Positions 48,842 through 58,003 are shown, counted from the first letter of the stretch. The stretch: DNA of 64,000 bases from CAG-791 sp963655255 (GCA_963655255.1 CAVKEB010000001.1:1-64000); one strand, 5' to 3'. Numbers and translations: made by a program. The notes: generated by a model from the sequence alone, not told the origin.

Positions 48842-50391
48842 ATGACAAACGAATTTTCCATTCAGTTAAATCAGCTGCTTAAAACCCGCGGGAAAAGCGT
48901 CGTGGAAATGGCCCAGTACTGCCGCTGCGACCGCACAACCATCTACAAATTCCTTCACGGCACCCGCGTCCCGAACAACCTGAACATTGTTCAGAAAATG
49001 GCCGCCTTTCTGTGCCTGTCCGAATCGGAGGCCACCCGTCTCTATCAGGCGTACCGGCTCACCGCACTGGGAAGCGACACGTTCTACCGGCAGGAGCAGG
49101 TGCTGCGCCTCTTTCAGTTCTTCCACTCCAGAAAGGCCGAACTGACTGCGGCCATGCAGCATCCGGACATTTTTGTTTCCTCCCGGCACCTTCCGGTTCC
49201 GCCGGGAAAGATGTTCCTCCCTTCTCCGTCATAGACGGGAAGAAGAATGTACTCCTTCTCATCAACGAACTGGTCAATCACGCGGAAGGCACCATCCGCG
49301 TCCTTCTGCAGGGTGAGATGCATGATCTCTTGTTCCTCGCGCCGGACCTTGACGGCAGAATCACCCCCCCGTCCCGGCTTTTCCCGAAGAAGATCTCTGA
49401 GGAGACCGGGAATACCGGACGCCGCATTGAACACATCCTCCTTCTCGCGAGGGAGGGAAAGGGGCCGCATCCTGCTGCAGCGGACAGTTCCGGCGATTCC
49501 TTCAATATGAGCCTCATTGCTTCTTCTCTGTACTGCTCGCTCAAATGTCCCTGGTATCAGTCCTTTTATCTCTATCACCGGGAACCTGCCGAAGCCATCG
49601 CCGCAGCCGCTTTTCCCTTTTACCTGCTGACGGAAGAGGCCTGCCTGCAGATTTCCAGCGACCTCTCCAGCGGACTCCTGATCACCGATTCCGGAATGCT
49701 CCTTCCCTTTCAGAAGCAGTTCGCGGCGTTGAAGGAATCCGCGAAGCCTTTGTTCTGCCGCCAGATGACGCCCGCCGATTATCTGGATTCTCTTCCCGAT
49801 TCCGAAATTGAGAAGGGAAACCAGTATTTCATTTATCAGCCGGGCCCTTACATGGGATCCGTGATGACTCCGGAGCTGATTCAGAAGGTCGTTTCTCCCA
49901 GATTCCTGCATGATGAACGGCTTCTTGCCGCCTACGCGAGCCGCATCGCTTCCTTCACGGAACGGTCCGGGAACGGAATCTGCAAACACGTCCTGACCCC
50001 GGAGGGAATCCGGCATTTTCTGGAGACCGGATATATGCCTGAATTTCCCTGCGACGTATACGTTCCGCCGGATCCGAAGCTCCGCCGGGGAATGCTGAAG
50101 GATTATCTGCATCTGGTGATGCAGAGGGAGCAGCTGCTCCTGCTCCGCAAGCCGCTCTCCGACCCGGAATCCGGCCTGTGCATGAGCATGAGCAATCACT
50201 ATGTGTATTTCAGCTATAACAGTGATTTTGCCTCTCCCGCGTTCTTTCTTCTGACAGAACCCTCTCTGGTGAAATCTTTCCTCACCTTTTTCCAGACTCT
50301 GGACAGCGACATGGTTTATTCGCGGGAGGAAATGGAACAGATTGTGCAGTCATTCCTTGATGACGTGGAAAACTTTGACAGGAATCTATAG
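48842..50391 (+). CDS. Paralogous HTH regulator made through an apparent -1 frameshift
   Basis: The first 123 codons (48842-49210) encode an XRE-type HTH (MAQYCRCDRTTIYKFLHGTR) and start of the regulator domain, but the zero frame stops at 49234. The rest continues in the -1 frame from 49210 to 50391 (KDVPPFSVIDG...), giving 516 aa if joined. The join falls exactly on G_GGA_AAG (49204-49210), with a stem-loop beginning ten bases later (49221-49242). The homologous first gene has no break. So full-length protein is probably made by programmed frameshifting, with a 130-aa HTH-only product (zero frame) as the other product. A plain frameshift mutation or sequence error remains possible. Translation is coupled to the upstream gene. 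Confidence 0.75.
49204..49242 (+). promoter_or_regulatory. Programmed -1 frameshift signal candidate
   Basis: Slippery heptamer GGGAAAG in the exact X_XXY_YYZ register, with AAG in the A site, a shift-prone lysine codon in bacteria. Ten bases on, CTTC-T-CCGTC (49221-49230) pairs with GACGG-GAAG (49234-49242) around ATA, nine pairs with one bulge. The zero-frame stop TAG is inside this stem-loop. Confidence 0.7.
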
Positions 50392-50403
50392 GAGATTCTC
50401 CGC

Positions 50404-50438
50404 AAAAAGGGAGCAGAACACTTTCGTGTTCTGCTCCC
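50404..50438 (-). terminator. Terminator of the infC-rpmI-rplT operon
   Basis: GGGAGCAGAACAC and GTGTTCTGCTCCC form a perfect 13-bp stem (50409-50438) with loop TTTC, followed on the minus strand by TTTTTGCG. It may also slow plus-strand transcripts from the regulator gene. Confidence 0.9.
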
Positions 50439-50485
50439 CTGTATGATTTATTCTATCCCCTGCGGGATCTTAATGACCGCTGTAA

Positions 50486-50839
50486 TTATGCGTTCTTCTT
50501 TGCAACTTCTGCAAGTGCTGCAAATCCGTTTGCATCGTTGACAGCCATCTCAGCCAGCATCTTGCGGTTGATGTCGATGCCTGCAACCTTGAGGCCGTGC
50601 ATCAGCTTGCTGTAGGAAAGGCCGTTGATTCTTGCTGCTGCATTGATACGTGCGATCCAGAGGGATCTCATGTCTCTCTTGCGAAGCTTTCTGCCTGCGA
50701 ATGCAGAATTCTGTGCACGCATTACGGACTGCTTGGCCACTCTGTACTGGCTGGATCTGGCTCCTCTGTAGCCCTTTGCGAGCTTCAGAACTCTGTTATG
50801 CTTCTTCTTGGCGTTTAAGCCACCCTTAATTCTTGCCAT
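50486..50839 (-). CDS. rplT: 50S ribosomal protein L20
   Basis: 117-aa ribosomal protein, full length, starting MARIKGGLNAKKKHNRVLKLAKGYRG-like and ending in the usual Ala-rich tail (first 20 residues shown are MARIKGGLNAKKKHNRVLKL). L20 is needed early in 50S assembly and in Firmicutes binds the operon leader to repress it. It is the last gene of infC-rpmI-rplT; GAGGAAATCG precedes the ATG and a terminator follows 48 nt later. Confidence 0.99.
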   Translation of the reverse strand: MARIKGGLNAKKKHNRVLKLAKGYRGARSSQYRVAKQSVMRAQNSAFAGRKLRKRDMRSLWIARINAAARINGLSYSKLMHGLKVAGIDINRKMLAEMAVNDANGFAALAEVAKKNA

Positions 50840-50878
50840 CTTCGATTTCCTCCATCAAATAACCATCATGCACCTGAA

Positions 50879-51076
50879 TTAAAGGTAAGGCATGATCTTC
50901 TTCATGTTCTTTACGTTCGTTGCATCCGTAACTGCGGGCTGACGAAGGTTTCTCTTTCTCTTCGTGGTCTTCTTGGTAAGGATGTGGCTCTTATAAGCCT
51001 TGTTGCGGATCAGCTTACCATTTCCGCTGAGTTTGAAGCGCTTTGCAGCGGATCTGTTTGTTTTCATTCTAGGCAT
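50879..51076 (-). CDS. rpmI: 50S ribosomal protein L35
   Basis: 65-aa basic ribosomal protein beginning MPRMKTNRSAAKRFKLSGNG, the standard L35 sequence and length. It lies between infC and rplT on the same strand, with AAGGAGGAA before the ATG. Confidence 0.99.
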   Translation of the reverse strand: MPRMKTNRSAAKRFKLSGNGKLIRNKAYKSHILTKKTTKRKRNLRQPAVTDATNVKNMKKIMPYL

Positions 51077-51148
51077 GACTAATTCCTCCTTCTGAGCCGG
51101 CCAAAGCCGGTCTTGTGTTGATGATTCCTGTACACTGTCCCGGGCAGT

Positions 51149-51688
51149 TTACTTCTTCTGAACCATGAACAGGGACATGGATCTACCTTCCACCTTCGGT
51201 GCCTTGTCTACCACGGCGATATCCACCAGTGCGTTGGCAAAGTCCGTCAGGATGTGGGCGCTGTCACTCATGTGAGCCATCTCGCGGCCGCGGAAGCGAA
51301 GCGTCACCTTCACGCGATCACCACGCTCCAGGAACTTCCTTGCAGAACCGATCTTCGTATTCAGATCGTTCTGATCGATGTTCGGAGACATACGGATTTC
51401 CTTGATCTCCACAACATGCTGCTTCTTCTTGGCTTCCTTCTCCTTGCGAAGACGCTCATACTTAAACTTGCCATAGTCGATGATCCGGCAGACAGGCGGC
51501 TGCGCCGTCGCTGCAATCAGAACCAGATCCAGTTCTGCATCGCGGGCCATCTTTCTGGCTTCCTCAGTAGGCATAACGCCGAGCTGTTCTCCATCCGCAC
51601 CGATTACGCGGATTTCCTTATCCCGGATCTGCTCGTTGATCGGCACTTCCGGTCTGCGCTGCTGTCTTCGGTTATTGTTGTTATTAAT
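51149..51688 (-). CDS. infC: Translation initiation factor IF-3 with AUU start
   Basis: 179-aa initiation factor that checks start-codon and tRNA choice on the 30S subunit. After an Asn/Arg-rich start it has INEQIRDKEIRVIG (N-domain), the linker helix (RLRKEKEAKKKQHVVEIKEI) and the C-domain (VTLRFRGREMAHM). The start chosen is ATT at 51686-51688: GGAGGG lies eight bases before it, and infC of E. coli and B. subtilis uses AUU, which lets IF-3 limit its own synthesis. A TTG six codons upstream (51706) would sit in the ribosome binding site. Operon with rpmI and rplT. Confidence 0.95.
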   Translation of the reverse strand: MNNNNNRRQQRRPEVPINEQIRDKEIRVIGADGEQLGVMPTEEARKMARDAELDLVLIAATAQPPVCRIIDYGKFKYERLRKEKEAKKKQHVVEIKEIRMSPNIDQNDLNTKIGSARKFLERGDRVKVTLRFRGREMAHMSDSAHILTDFANALVDIAVVDKAPKVEGRSMSLFMVQKK

Positions 51689-51771
51689 AGGTTTGCCCTC
51701 CCTCAATACTGCCTGCCGGTCAGATGTGAAAGGCTCTGTCCGGCATCCTCCCGGAAAAATCCGGAATTCTC

Positions 51772-51807
51772 AAAAAAAGATGACAGCAGCAGGTCGCCAC
51801 TGTCATC
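51772..51807 (-). promoter_or_regulatory. Leader attenuator (L20-leader type)
   Basis: GATGACAG and CTGTCATC (51779-51807) form an 8-bp terminator stem followed on the minus strand by TTTTTTT, 84 nt before the infC start. A terminator at this place upstream of infC-rpmI-rplT is typical of the L20 leader, where ribosomal protein L20 favours termination. The remaining leader (51808 to about 51990) has other inverted repeats, such as TGCTTTT/AAAAGCA, but I cannot verify the full fold. Confidence 0.8.
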
Positions 51808-51995
51808 ATTTCTCACATTCTGTGGAAGCACACAGGAAACCAGATCAATCTCCATGAATCTCATGGAATCCGGAAATCTTCATCGAAGATCCCTTCTGTG
51901 TACTTCGTACCACCTTCTCTGCATTCCGGACTGCCGGTTCTCTGCTTTTCTATAAAAGCAAAAACAGTTATTCTCCATCATCAGGCGGTGTGAAA

Positions 51996-52023
51996 ATCAT
52001 GAACTCTGCCAGTGCATTGTCAA
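51996..52023 (-). promoter_or_regulatory. Promoter candidate for infC operon
   Basis: Minus-strand perfect TTGACA (52018-52023), 16-nt spacer, CATGAT (51996-52001), giving a leader of about 300 nt, usual for an L20-leader operon. The -10 is imperfect. The 166 nt between this and the asnB stop show nothing else. Confidence 0.5.
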
Positions 52024-52189
52024 TGACCGGTCAGGTGAGAGTGGAACTCTGCTTGATGTCTTCTGATTACTCAGACTCAGATACAATAGCATGCGCGGGG
52101 ATTTCTGTCAACATGTACTGCAAATATTTCGTGCCTGCTCTCCGGATAATCATCTGCCCTCCCGCCTTAATCGCCGCCTTCTCGGACCG

Positions 52190-54157
52190 TCAATGCCTGC
52201 AGTATTCCCCTTCATACCATGCCTGGAACATCAGAATGTACCAGATCTGAATCCGCCACACATCCCTCTCCATGAAATCCGACCAAATCCGCTGCACCAC
52301 TTCCGGATCCAGCAGTCCCTGCTGCCGAAGCTTCTCCGGTGCAATCAGATCTTCCGCCCAGGCGCGCAGCTTCGGAGTCTTCAGCCACTTCCGGATCGGA
52401 ATCGAGAATCCCTTCTTCGGGCGGTCCATCAGATCTTTCGGCACATATCGGTACAGAACGTCCCGGAGAACGAGCTTGCCGGTGTCGCCTTCCCGCAGAT
52501 ATTCCAAAGGAAGCGTCCAGGCGAATTCCACGACATCCTTATCCAGAAACGGCACGCGGGTCTCCAGCGACACCGCCATTGCCGTGCGGTCCACCTTAAC
52601 CAGAATGTCGTCCGGATGATACATCCGAAGGTCCATCAGCATGATGTCGTGGCAGACTTCTCCGGTGACATCCCTGCCGGTCTCGGTATATGCATAGGGA
52701 AGCTTTCCGTGTTTTCTCGCAATCCGGAATACAAGCGGATCCGTCTCAAAAGAAAGGCGGTAAACTTCCTCCGGACTCTTCGTCTGCAGGATCTGGCTCT
52801 TGATGCGGACCATCTCCCTGGCAGACAGCGGGCTGTGTTCGAGAAACGTCCCCGCCGCCTTCCGGAAGGGGTACGGAATTTTCCGGATCTTGCCCCATTT
52901 GCGCGCCGTCGCCGGATAGTCGTAGTAGCCGCAGAAGAGCTCATCCCCCGCATCGCCGGACAGGGAAACCGTCACGTGTTCCCTTGTCATCCTGCTGACC
53001 AGATATGTCGGAATCTGCGACGAATCCGCAAACGGCTCCGCGAACATCGACGGAAGAAGCGGAATCACCGCCTTCGCATCCTCCTCCGTGATGGTCAGTT
53101 CCGTGTGCTCGGTCCCGAGGTGCCGGGCGATCTGCGCCGCGCACGCCGCCTCGTTGTAGGCCGGGTCTTCCATTCCGATGGTGAACGTCTTCACCTTCCG
53201 GCTGCTCTCCTGCTGCATCAGAGAGACAATGGTACTGGAATCAATTCCCGCGGACAGAAAGGCTCCCAGCGGCACATCCGCCACCATCTGATCCCGGATG
53301 GACGCGCGAAGGAGCCGTTCCAGCTCATCCGCCGCTTCCTCTCTCGTTCCGGTAAAAAGATTCTTCTGTCCGCGGACCGCGACATCTGTCACAGACCAGA
53401 ATGTCTTATGCTCCGCCGCCTCTTCCGTAAACGGAGCCTTCAGCGTCATCATCGTCCCGGGCTCCAGCTTATAGATGTCCCGGTAGATCGTATAAGGCGC
53501 CGGAATCACTCCGTGCTCGAAATACAGATCCAGAACCTCCTCACGGATCGGATTGGCAAAGCCGCGGATCGCCCGGATACTGCCAAGATCCGAAGAAAAA
53601 GCGAAAACATCTCCCGTCCCAGCGGCTCCTCCCGCTGCACAGGAAGCGCTCCCCGAACCCTCATGAATTCCGGAAAGCCACCCGTAATACAGAGGTTTCT
53701 CTCCGATCCGGTCTCTTGCCAGCGTGATCGTCTTCGTCTCCGGCTCATAGCAGGCAAGCGCGAACATTCCCTTGCACAGGGACAGCGCCTTCTCCATACC
53801 GTAAAATTCGATGGCCTCCTGCAGAACCTCGGTGTCGCAGGTGCTGCGGAATTCGATCTTCTGTCCTTTTGCCGCGGCATCCTTCTCAAGCTGCTCCCTG
53901 ACCCGGGCATAATTATAGATTTCCCCGTTGTAGGTGATCGCCGTTTTCCCGGAATGCGAAATCATCGGCTGCGCCCCGTTCATGGAGAGATCCAGAATGG
54001 AAAGCCGCTGGTGTCCCAGCGTGCACACGCCGTCTGGAGACACCCAGGTTCCTCCGCCGTCCGGTCCCCGGTGCAGCATGCGGTCCCGCATTCTCTGCAT
54101 GTTGTCTCTTTGATCCTCGTTACTTCCTATGTTAATGATTCCGGCAATTCCGCACAT
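52190..54157 (-). CDS. asnB: Asparagine synthase, glutamine-hydrolysing
   Basis: 655-aa cytosolic enzyme making asparagine (or amidating a related carboxylate) from aspartate, glutamine and ATP. N-terminal glutaminase with Cys2 (MCGIAGI), RGPDGGG and GEIYN; synthetase part with the PP-loop SAGIDSS near residue 290 and SLSGDAGDELFCGY. The length is typical of the AsnB type. It follows the TrmH-family gene by 13 nt on the same strand, with GGAAGTAACGAGG-like purine runs about 15-25 nt upstream, so it is presumably co-transcribed with it and the ROK kinase. Confidence 0.95.
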   Translation of the reverse strand: MCGIAGIINIGSNEDQRDNMQRMRDRMLHRGPDGGGTWVSPDGVCTLGHQRLSILDLSMNGAQPMISHSGKTAITYNGEIYNYARVREQLEKDAAAKGQKIEFRSTCDTEVLQEAIEFYGMEKALSLCKGMFALACYEPETKTITLARDRIGEKPLYYGWLSGIHEGSGSASCAAGGAAGTGDVFAFSSDLGSIRAIRGFANPIREEVLDLYFEHGVIPAPYTIYRDIYKLEPGTMMTLKAPFTEEAAEHKTFWSVTDVAVRGQKNLFTGTREEAADELERLLRASIRDQMVADVPLGAFLSAGIDSSTIVSLMQQESSRKVKTFTIGMEDPAYNEAACAAQIARHLGTEHTELTITEEDAKAVIPLLPSMFAEPFADSSQIPTYLVSRMTREHVTVSLSGDAGDELFCGYYDYPATARKWGKIRKIPYPFRKAAGTFLEHSPLSAREMVRIKSQILQTKSPEEVYRLSFETDPLVFRIARKHGKLPYAYTETGRDVTGEVCHDIMLMDLRMYHPDDILVKVDRTAMAVSLETRVPFLDKDVVEFAWTLPLEYLREGDTGKLVLRDVLYRYVPKDLMDRPKKGFSIPIRKWLKTPKLRAWAEDLIAPEKLRQQGLLDPEVVQRIWSDFMERDVWRIQIWYILMFQAWYEGEYCRH

Positions 54158-54170
54158 ATTCTACCCACTC

Positions 54171-55091
54171 TCAACTTCTCCGATGTCCCAGCTGCCAGAA
54201 GGCCACCGCGCTTGCGGCCGCCACATTCAGGGAATCCACGCCATGCGACATCGGAATCTTCACCGTGTAGTCACAGGCAGCAATCGTCTGCTCCGTCAGC
54301 CCGTCTCCCTCGTTGCCAAGGATAATGGCGAGTTTCTCCTCCCGAAGGAGCCTCGGATCGTCAATCTCCACCGTGTCGTGTTGCAGCGCCATCGCCGCCG
54401 TCCGGAACCCGAGCCGGTGCAGATAGTTCATTCCCTCCTCCGGCCATCCGGACGGATTCTTCCCCTCTTCTCTTTGGCATTTCTCAGGATTTACATTCTT
54501 CATCCAGGCTCCGTGCCGCTCGGGAACGCCGATATACGTCCACGGAACCTGAAAAACCGTTCCGACACTGACCCGGATGGCCCTGCGGTACAGAGGATCC
54601 GCACACTCCGGCGTCAAAAGGACCGCGTCCATATCCAGCGCAGCGGCGGACCTGATCATCGCCCCGACATTCGTCGGGTTCTCGATGTTCTCCAGCACCG
54701 CGATCCGCGAAGCCCCCCGGCAGACTTCTTCCACCGAAGGCAGGACCTTTCTGCGGAACGCGCAGAGAATCCCACGCGTCAGATGATATCCGGTCAGTCT
54801 GGTCAGAACCTCCAGCTCCGACACATACACCGGCACCGTCTCTTTTCTTTCTCCGCACAGGCGCAGAATTTCCGCTCCCTCCGTCTCAAGGAACTTCCGC
54901 TCCAGCAGAACCGAAAGCGGCTCATACCCGGCCAGCAGGGCCCGCTCGATCACCGTATGGCTCTCCCCGATGAAAATTCCAAGCTCCGGCTCATAGTAGT
55001 GTTTCAGCTGGTTTTCATTCAGATGCGTATACGGATCCAGCTCCGGAAGCGTCAGATCCGCAATCTCTTTGATCTCAATCATGTCTTTCAT
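54171..55091 (-). CDS. TrmH/SpoU-family RNA 2'-O-methyltransferase
   Basis: 306-aa SAM-dependent RNA methyltransferase of the knotted SPOUT type. The N-terminal part is substrate-binding-like (SELEVLTRLTGYHLTRGILC). The catalytic knot has ENIENPTNVGAMIRSAAAL with the conserved Asn and Arg, ILGNEGDGL and IPMSHGVDSLNVAAASAVAFW. It could methylate rRNA or tRNA ribose; target not determined. Several ATGs lie close together (55094, 55091, 55082) without a good ribosome binding site, just after a 17-bp hairpin, so the start is approximate. Confidence 0.88.
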   Translation of the reverse strand: MKDMIEIKEIADLTLPELDPYTHLNENQLKHYYEPELGIFIGESHTVIERALLAGYEPLSVLLERKFLETEGAEILRLCGERKETVPVYVSELEVLTRLTGYHLTRGILCAFRRKVLPSVEEVCRGASRIAVLENIENPTNVGAMIRSAAALDMDAVLLTPECADPLYRRAIRVSVGTVFQVPWTYIGVPERHGAWMKNVNPEKCQREEGKNPSGWPEEGMNYLHRLGFRTAAMALQHDTVEIDDPRLLREEKLAIILGNEGDGLTEQTIAACDYTVKIPMSHGVDSLNVAAASAVAFWQLGHRRS

Positions 55092-55100
55092 CATAAACCA

Positions 55101-55138
55101 GGCAGAGAGGTCCGGCAATCCTGCCGGGCCTCTCTGCC
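55101..55138. repeat. Strong hairpin before the TrmH-family gene
   Basis: GGCAGAGAGG-TCCGGCA pairs with TGCCGGG-CCTCTCTGCC around ATCC, 16-17 pairs. No T tract follows on either strand. It may be a pause, processing site or intergenic repeat between the ROK gene and the methyltransferase gene. Confidence 0.6.
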
Positions 55139-55159
55139 GGATTCATTCTGTAAAAAAAT

Positions 55160-56107
55160 TCACTGCAGCACCATGCGGACCGCGCCGTACATTCCCGCGT
55201 CATTTCCGAGCTGTGCCAGCTTGAAGACAACGCTGCGGCACGCGTGGAATGCGGCCGGTGTGTAATATTTTTCCGTGACATCCAGAATAATCTGGCCTGC
55301 ACGGGAGACGCCGCCTCCGATGACGATCGCTTCCGGATCCACCACTGCCGTGATCACGGAAAGCGCCTCGCCGAGCTTCTTCCCGAACGCGTCCACCATG
55401 GAAACTGCGAATTCATCACCCTGCTTCGCCTCATCGAAGATCTTCTTCGCGGAAAGTTTCCCGTCATCCTTCAGGGTGGTTGCCTTCTTGTTCTTCGCGA
55501 ACTCCTTTCTGGTTACGCGCACAATTCCGCTTGCCGAAGCGTACTGTTCGAGGCACCCCTTTTTGCCGCAGTTGCAGGAATCCGTCTCGTGATCGGAGAC
55601 CTTCATGTGACCGATCTCTCCGCCTGCGCCATGGGAGCCCGGAAGGATCTTCCCGTTTAAAATAATTCCGCCGCCGACACCGGTTCCGAGTGTGACGAGA
55701 ACCATGTTCGCAAATCCCTGTCCACCGCCTTTCCACTGCTCGCCGAGCGCCGCGACATTCGCGTCGTTTCCGACCTTCACCTTCATGCCGTCCAGAAGGC
55801 CGGACAGCGTGGAAGCCACGTCGATGACGCCCCAGTGAAGATTGACCGCCTCGTTGACCACGCCGTTCTCCAGAACCGGACCGGGCACGCCGATGCCGAG
55901 ACCTTCAACCTCATCCGCCGCGATCTTCTTCTCTTCCAGTTTGCTCCTGACCGAAGCGGCGATATCCTCCAGAATATAGCGCCCGTTGTCCTCGGTTCTG
56001 GTCGGGATCTCCCAGCTCTCTATCAGTTCTTCCTTCTGCGCATCAAAAAGGCCGTGCTTGATCGTTGTGCCGCCTACATCGATTCCGAATGCATACTTCT
56101 TCGCCAT
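55160..56107 (-). CDS. glk: ROK-family glucokinase
   Basis: 315-aa sugar kinase phosphorylating glucose with ATP. It has the phosphate-1 motif GIDVGGTTIKHGL, the ROK zinc site in HMKVSDHETDSCNCGKKGCLE (His plus Cys cluster CNCGKKGC) and GGGVS near residue 265. No HTH is present, so it is an enzyme rather than a ROK repressor. ATG 56107 has GGAGGG at ideal spacing; the long open frame upstream is not used. The gene starts a minus-strand group with the TrmH-family gene and asnB. Confidence 0.93.
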   Translation of the reverse strand: MAKKYAFGIDVGGTTIKHGLFDAQKEELIESWEIPTRTEDNGRYILEDIAASVRSKLEEKKIAADEVEGLGIGVPGPVLENGVVNEAVNLHWGVIDVASTLSGLLDGMKVKVGNDANVAALGEQWKGGGQGFANMVLVTLGTGVGGGIILNGKILPGSHGAGGEIGHMKVSDHETDSCNCGKKGCLEQYASASGIVRVTRKEFAKNKKATTLKDDGKLSAKKIFDEAKQGDEFAVSMVDAFGKKLGEALSVITAVVDPEAIVIGGGVSRAGQIILDVTEKYYTPAAFHACRSVVFKLAQLGNDAGMYGAVRMVLQ

Positions 56108-56236
56108 CTGTCTTCCCTCCAAATCAATTCTCTTCCCGTTGCCGACATTGCTCCCTGCCCACCGCAGGCTGTCTGCTTTCCGCCGGATGACCGGCTCTGC
56201 GGTTTTCCTGCCGTTTTCTGCATTTTGCCGGAAGCC

Positions 56237-56278
56237 GAAAATGTCAGCCGCGGTGCACCAAAACGCCGCGGCTGACAT
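56237..56278 (-). terminator. Terminator of the amino acid importer operon
   Basis: ATGTCAGCCGCGG (56241-56253) and CCGCGGCTGACAT (56266-56278) form a perfect 13-bp stem followed on the minus strand by TTTTCGG. It ends the operon coming from 58.8 kb. The rest of the gap up to the ATPase stop shows no clear feature apart from TATACT at 56281-56286, a possible -10 of the glk group. Confidence 0.8.
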
Positions 56279-56341
56279 ACAGTATACGCTATTTACCCCC
56301 GTTTGGCACCCTGCGGATACCTGGCCGCGCGGGACATTGCC

Positions 56342-57121
56342 TTATTCCGCATTTCCCTTGTAGCGGGAGAGGAACTGCTTCGTTCTCTCTTCCTTCGGAT
56401 TCCCGAACACTTCCTCCGGGGTTCCCTGCTCGGCAATCCGTCCGTCGTCCATGAAGATCACATGATCGGACACGTCCCGTGCGAACTCCATCTCGTGCGT
56501 CACGATGATCATCGTCGTGTGGTTGTCCGCAAGCCGCCGGATGACCTTCAGGACCTCGCCGGTAAGCTCCGGATCCAGCGCCGAGGTCGGCTCATCGAAG
56601 CACAGAATGTCCGGCCGGAGCGCCAGTGCCCTCGCGATTGCAACGCGCTGCTGCTGACCTCCGGAGAGCTGATGCGGATAATTGTTCATCCGGTTGGCAA
56701 GACCCATCTCGCGAAGAAGCGCCTCTGCGTGCTCCCGGATCTTCTCTTCCTCTTCTTCCTTCTTCCCCTTCTCTTCGGAAAGAAGGCGCGGTGCCAGCAT
56801 GACATTCTCCAATGCCGTGTACTGCGGGAACAGGTTGAACGACTGGAACACCATGCCGAAATGAAGACGCTTGCGGCGGATTTCCTCATCTCCGGCCTTC
56901 TCGTGAAGTCCGGCGTCAAAAAGGGTCTCCCCCCTGACCGAAATCGTGCCGCCATCCGGGGTCTCCAGGAAATTCAGGCAGCGCAGAAGCGTTGTTTTGC
57001 CCGATCCGGAAGAGCCGATGATCGACAGGGCCGTTCCCTCTTCCATGGAGAACGTGATGTCCTTCAGGACCTCTGTGTTTCCGAAACTTTTCTGTACGTG
57101 CTTTACTTCAAGAATTGACAT
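56342..57121 (-). CDS. Polar amino acid ABC importer ATPase
   Basis: 259-aa ATPase of the GlnQ/HisP kind. Walker A GSSGSGKTT, Q-loop in MVFQSFNLFP, signature LSGGQQQR, Walker B ILCFDEPTSALD and H-loop His in VTHEMEF are intact. A Lys/Glu-rich insert (GKKEEEEEKIREH) lies around residues 118-132. It energises uptake by the permease encoded 27 nt upstream and the binding lipoprotein. The operon order binding protein, permease, ATPase is the usual one. Confidence 0.96.
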   Translation of the reverse strand: MSILEVKHVQKSFGNTEVLKDITFSMEEGTALSIIGSSGSGKTTLLRCLNFLETPDGGTISVRGETLFDAGLHEKAGDEEIRRKRLHFGMVFQSFNLFPQYTALENVMLAPRLLSEEKGKKEEEEEKIREHAEALLREMGLANRMNNYPHQLSGGQQQRVAIARALALRPDILCFDEPTSALDPELTGEVLKVIRRLADNHTTMIIVTHEMEFARDVSDHVIFMDDGRIAEQGTPEEVFGNPKEERTKQFLSRYKGNAE

Positions 57122-57148
57122 ATGGATAACTTCACCTTTGCTTCTTTC

Positions 57149-57805
57149 TCACTGAAAATAACTGAGCTTCTTCTCAATGCGGTCGAACAAAATCGTCAGA
57201 AGGCCGGAGAAGAGCAGATAGAACACGCCCGTGTAGAACAGCGGCCAGATGATGCCCGCGCTCTTGATGAACGACTGGCCGTTCCAGATGATCTCGTACA
57301 CCGCAATGACGCGCGCAAGAGACGTATCCTTTACAAGCGTGATGATCTCGTTGGACATCGGCGGAACAATGCGCTTGATAACCTGGAGCAACACCACCTT
57401 GCGGAAAATCTGGCCTTTCGTCATGCCGAGGACCTGGCCCGCCTCGTATTGGCCGACCGGAATCGACTGAATGCCGCCCCGGTAAATTTCCGAGAAGTAG
57501 CATGCGTAATTGATCACGAACGCCACGAGAGCCGCCACAAATCTTCCGCTCGTGCCGGATCCCCACCAGTTGCTCTTCAGGATGATGCCCGGACCGTAAT
57601 AGATGACGAGCAGCTGCAGAAGGAGCGGCGTTCCGCGGATCACCCAGATCAGGAACTTGATCGGGTACTGCAGAATCTTCACCCGGCTCATGGAGCCGAG
57701 ACTGATGAACAGTCCCAGCGGCAGCGAGAAAATCAAAGTCAGTCCGAAGAGTTTCACGGTTCCCCAGAAGCCCTCCAGCAGTGATAACGTAACGGTCCAG
57801 AACAT
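57149..57805 (-). CDS. Polar amino acid ABC importer permease
   Basis: 218-aa membrane permease of the HisMQ/GlnP kind, with about five helices. GTPLLLQLLVIYYG and the EAA loop QYEAGQVLGMTKGQIFRKVVLLQ, which contacts the ATPase, are clear. ATG 57805 has GGAGG about twelve bases upstream. It is between the binding-protein gene (198-nt gap with an attenuating hairpin) and the ATPase gene. Confidence 0.94.
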   Translation of the reverse strand: MFWTVTLSLLEGFWGTVKLFGLTLIFSLPLGLFISLGSMSRVKILQYPIKFLIWVIRGTPLLLQLLVIYYGPGIILKSNWWGSGTSGRFVAALVAFVINYACYFSEIYRGGIQSIPVGQYEAGQVLGMTKGQIFRKVVLLQVIKRIVPPMSNEIITLVKDTSLARVIAVYEIIWNGQSFIKSAGIIWPLFYTGVFYLLFSGLLTILFDRIEKKLSYFQ

Positions 57806-57924
57806 AACGGGACAAATCCTCCAACCTGAAAATAAGCCACTCCTGTGCACCGCCCGGACTTCCCTTCCGGAAAAGCCTGTGCGGATGCATCCGTGATCTT
57901 CTTGTGCAGAAAAGTCAAACACAA

Positions 57925-57946
57925 GGCCCGGCATATCTGTCGGGCC
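57925..57946 (-). terminator. Hairpin between binding-protein and permease genes
   Basis: GGCCCG and CGGGCC form a stem with ACAGATATGC between, followed on the minus strand by TTGTGTTTGACTTTT. This partial terminator would leave the binding protein more abundant than the permease. Confidence 0.6.
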
Positions 57947-58003
57947 CTGCTGACTGTTTCTGATCTTTGAAATCTTCCCGGCAAATGCGCCGGTCCTGCG
58001 CGT

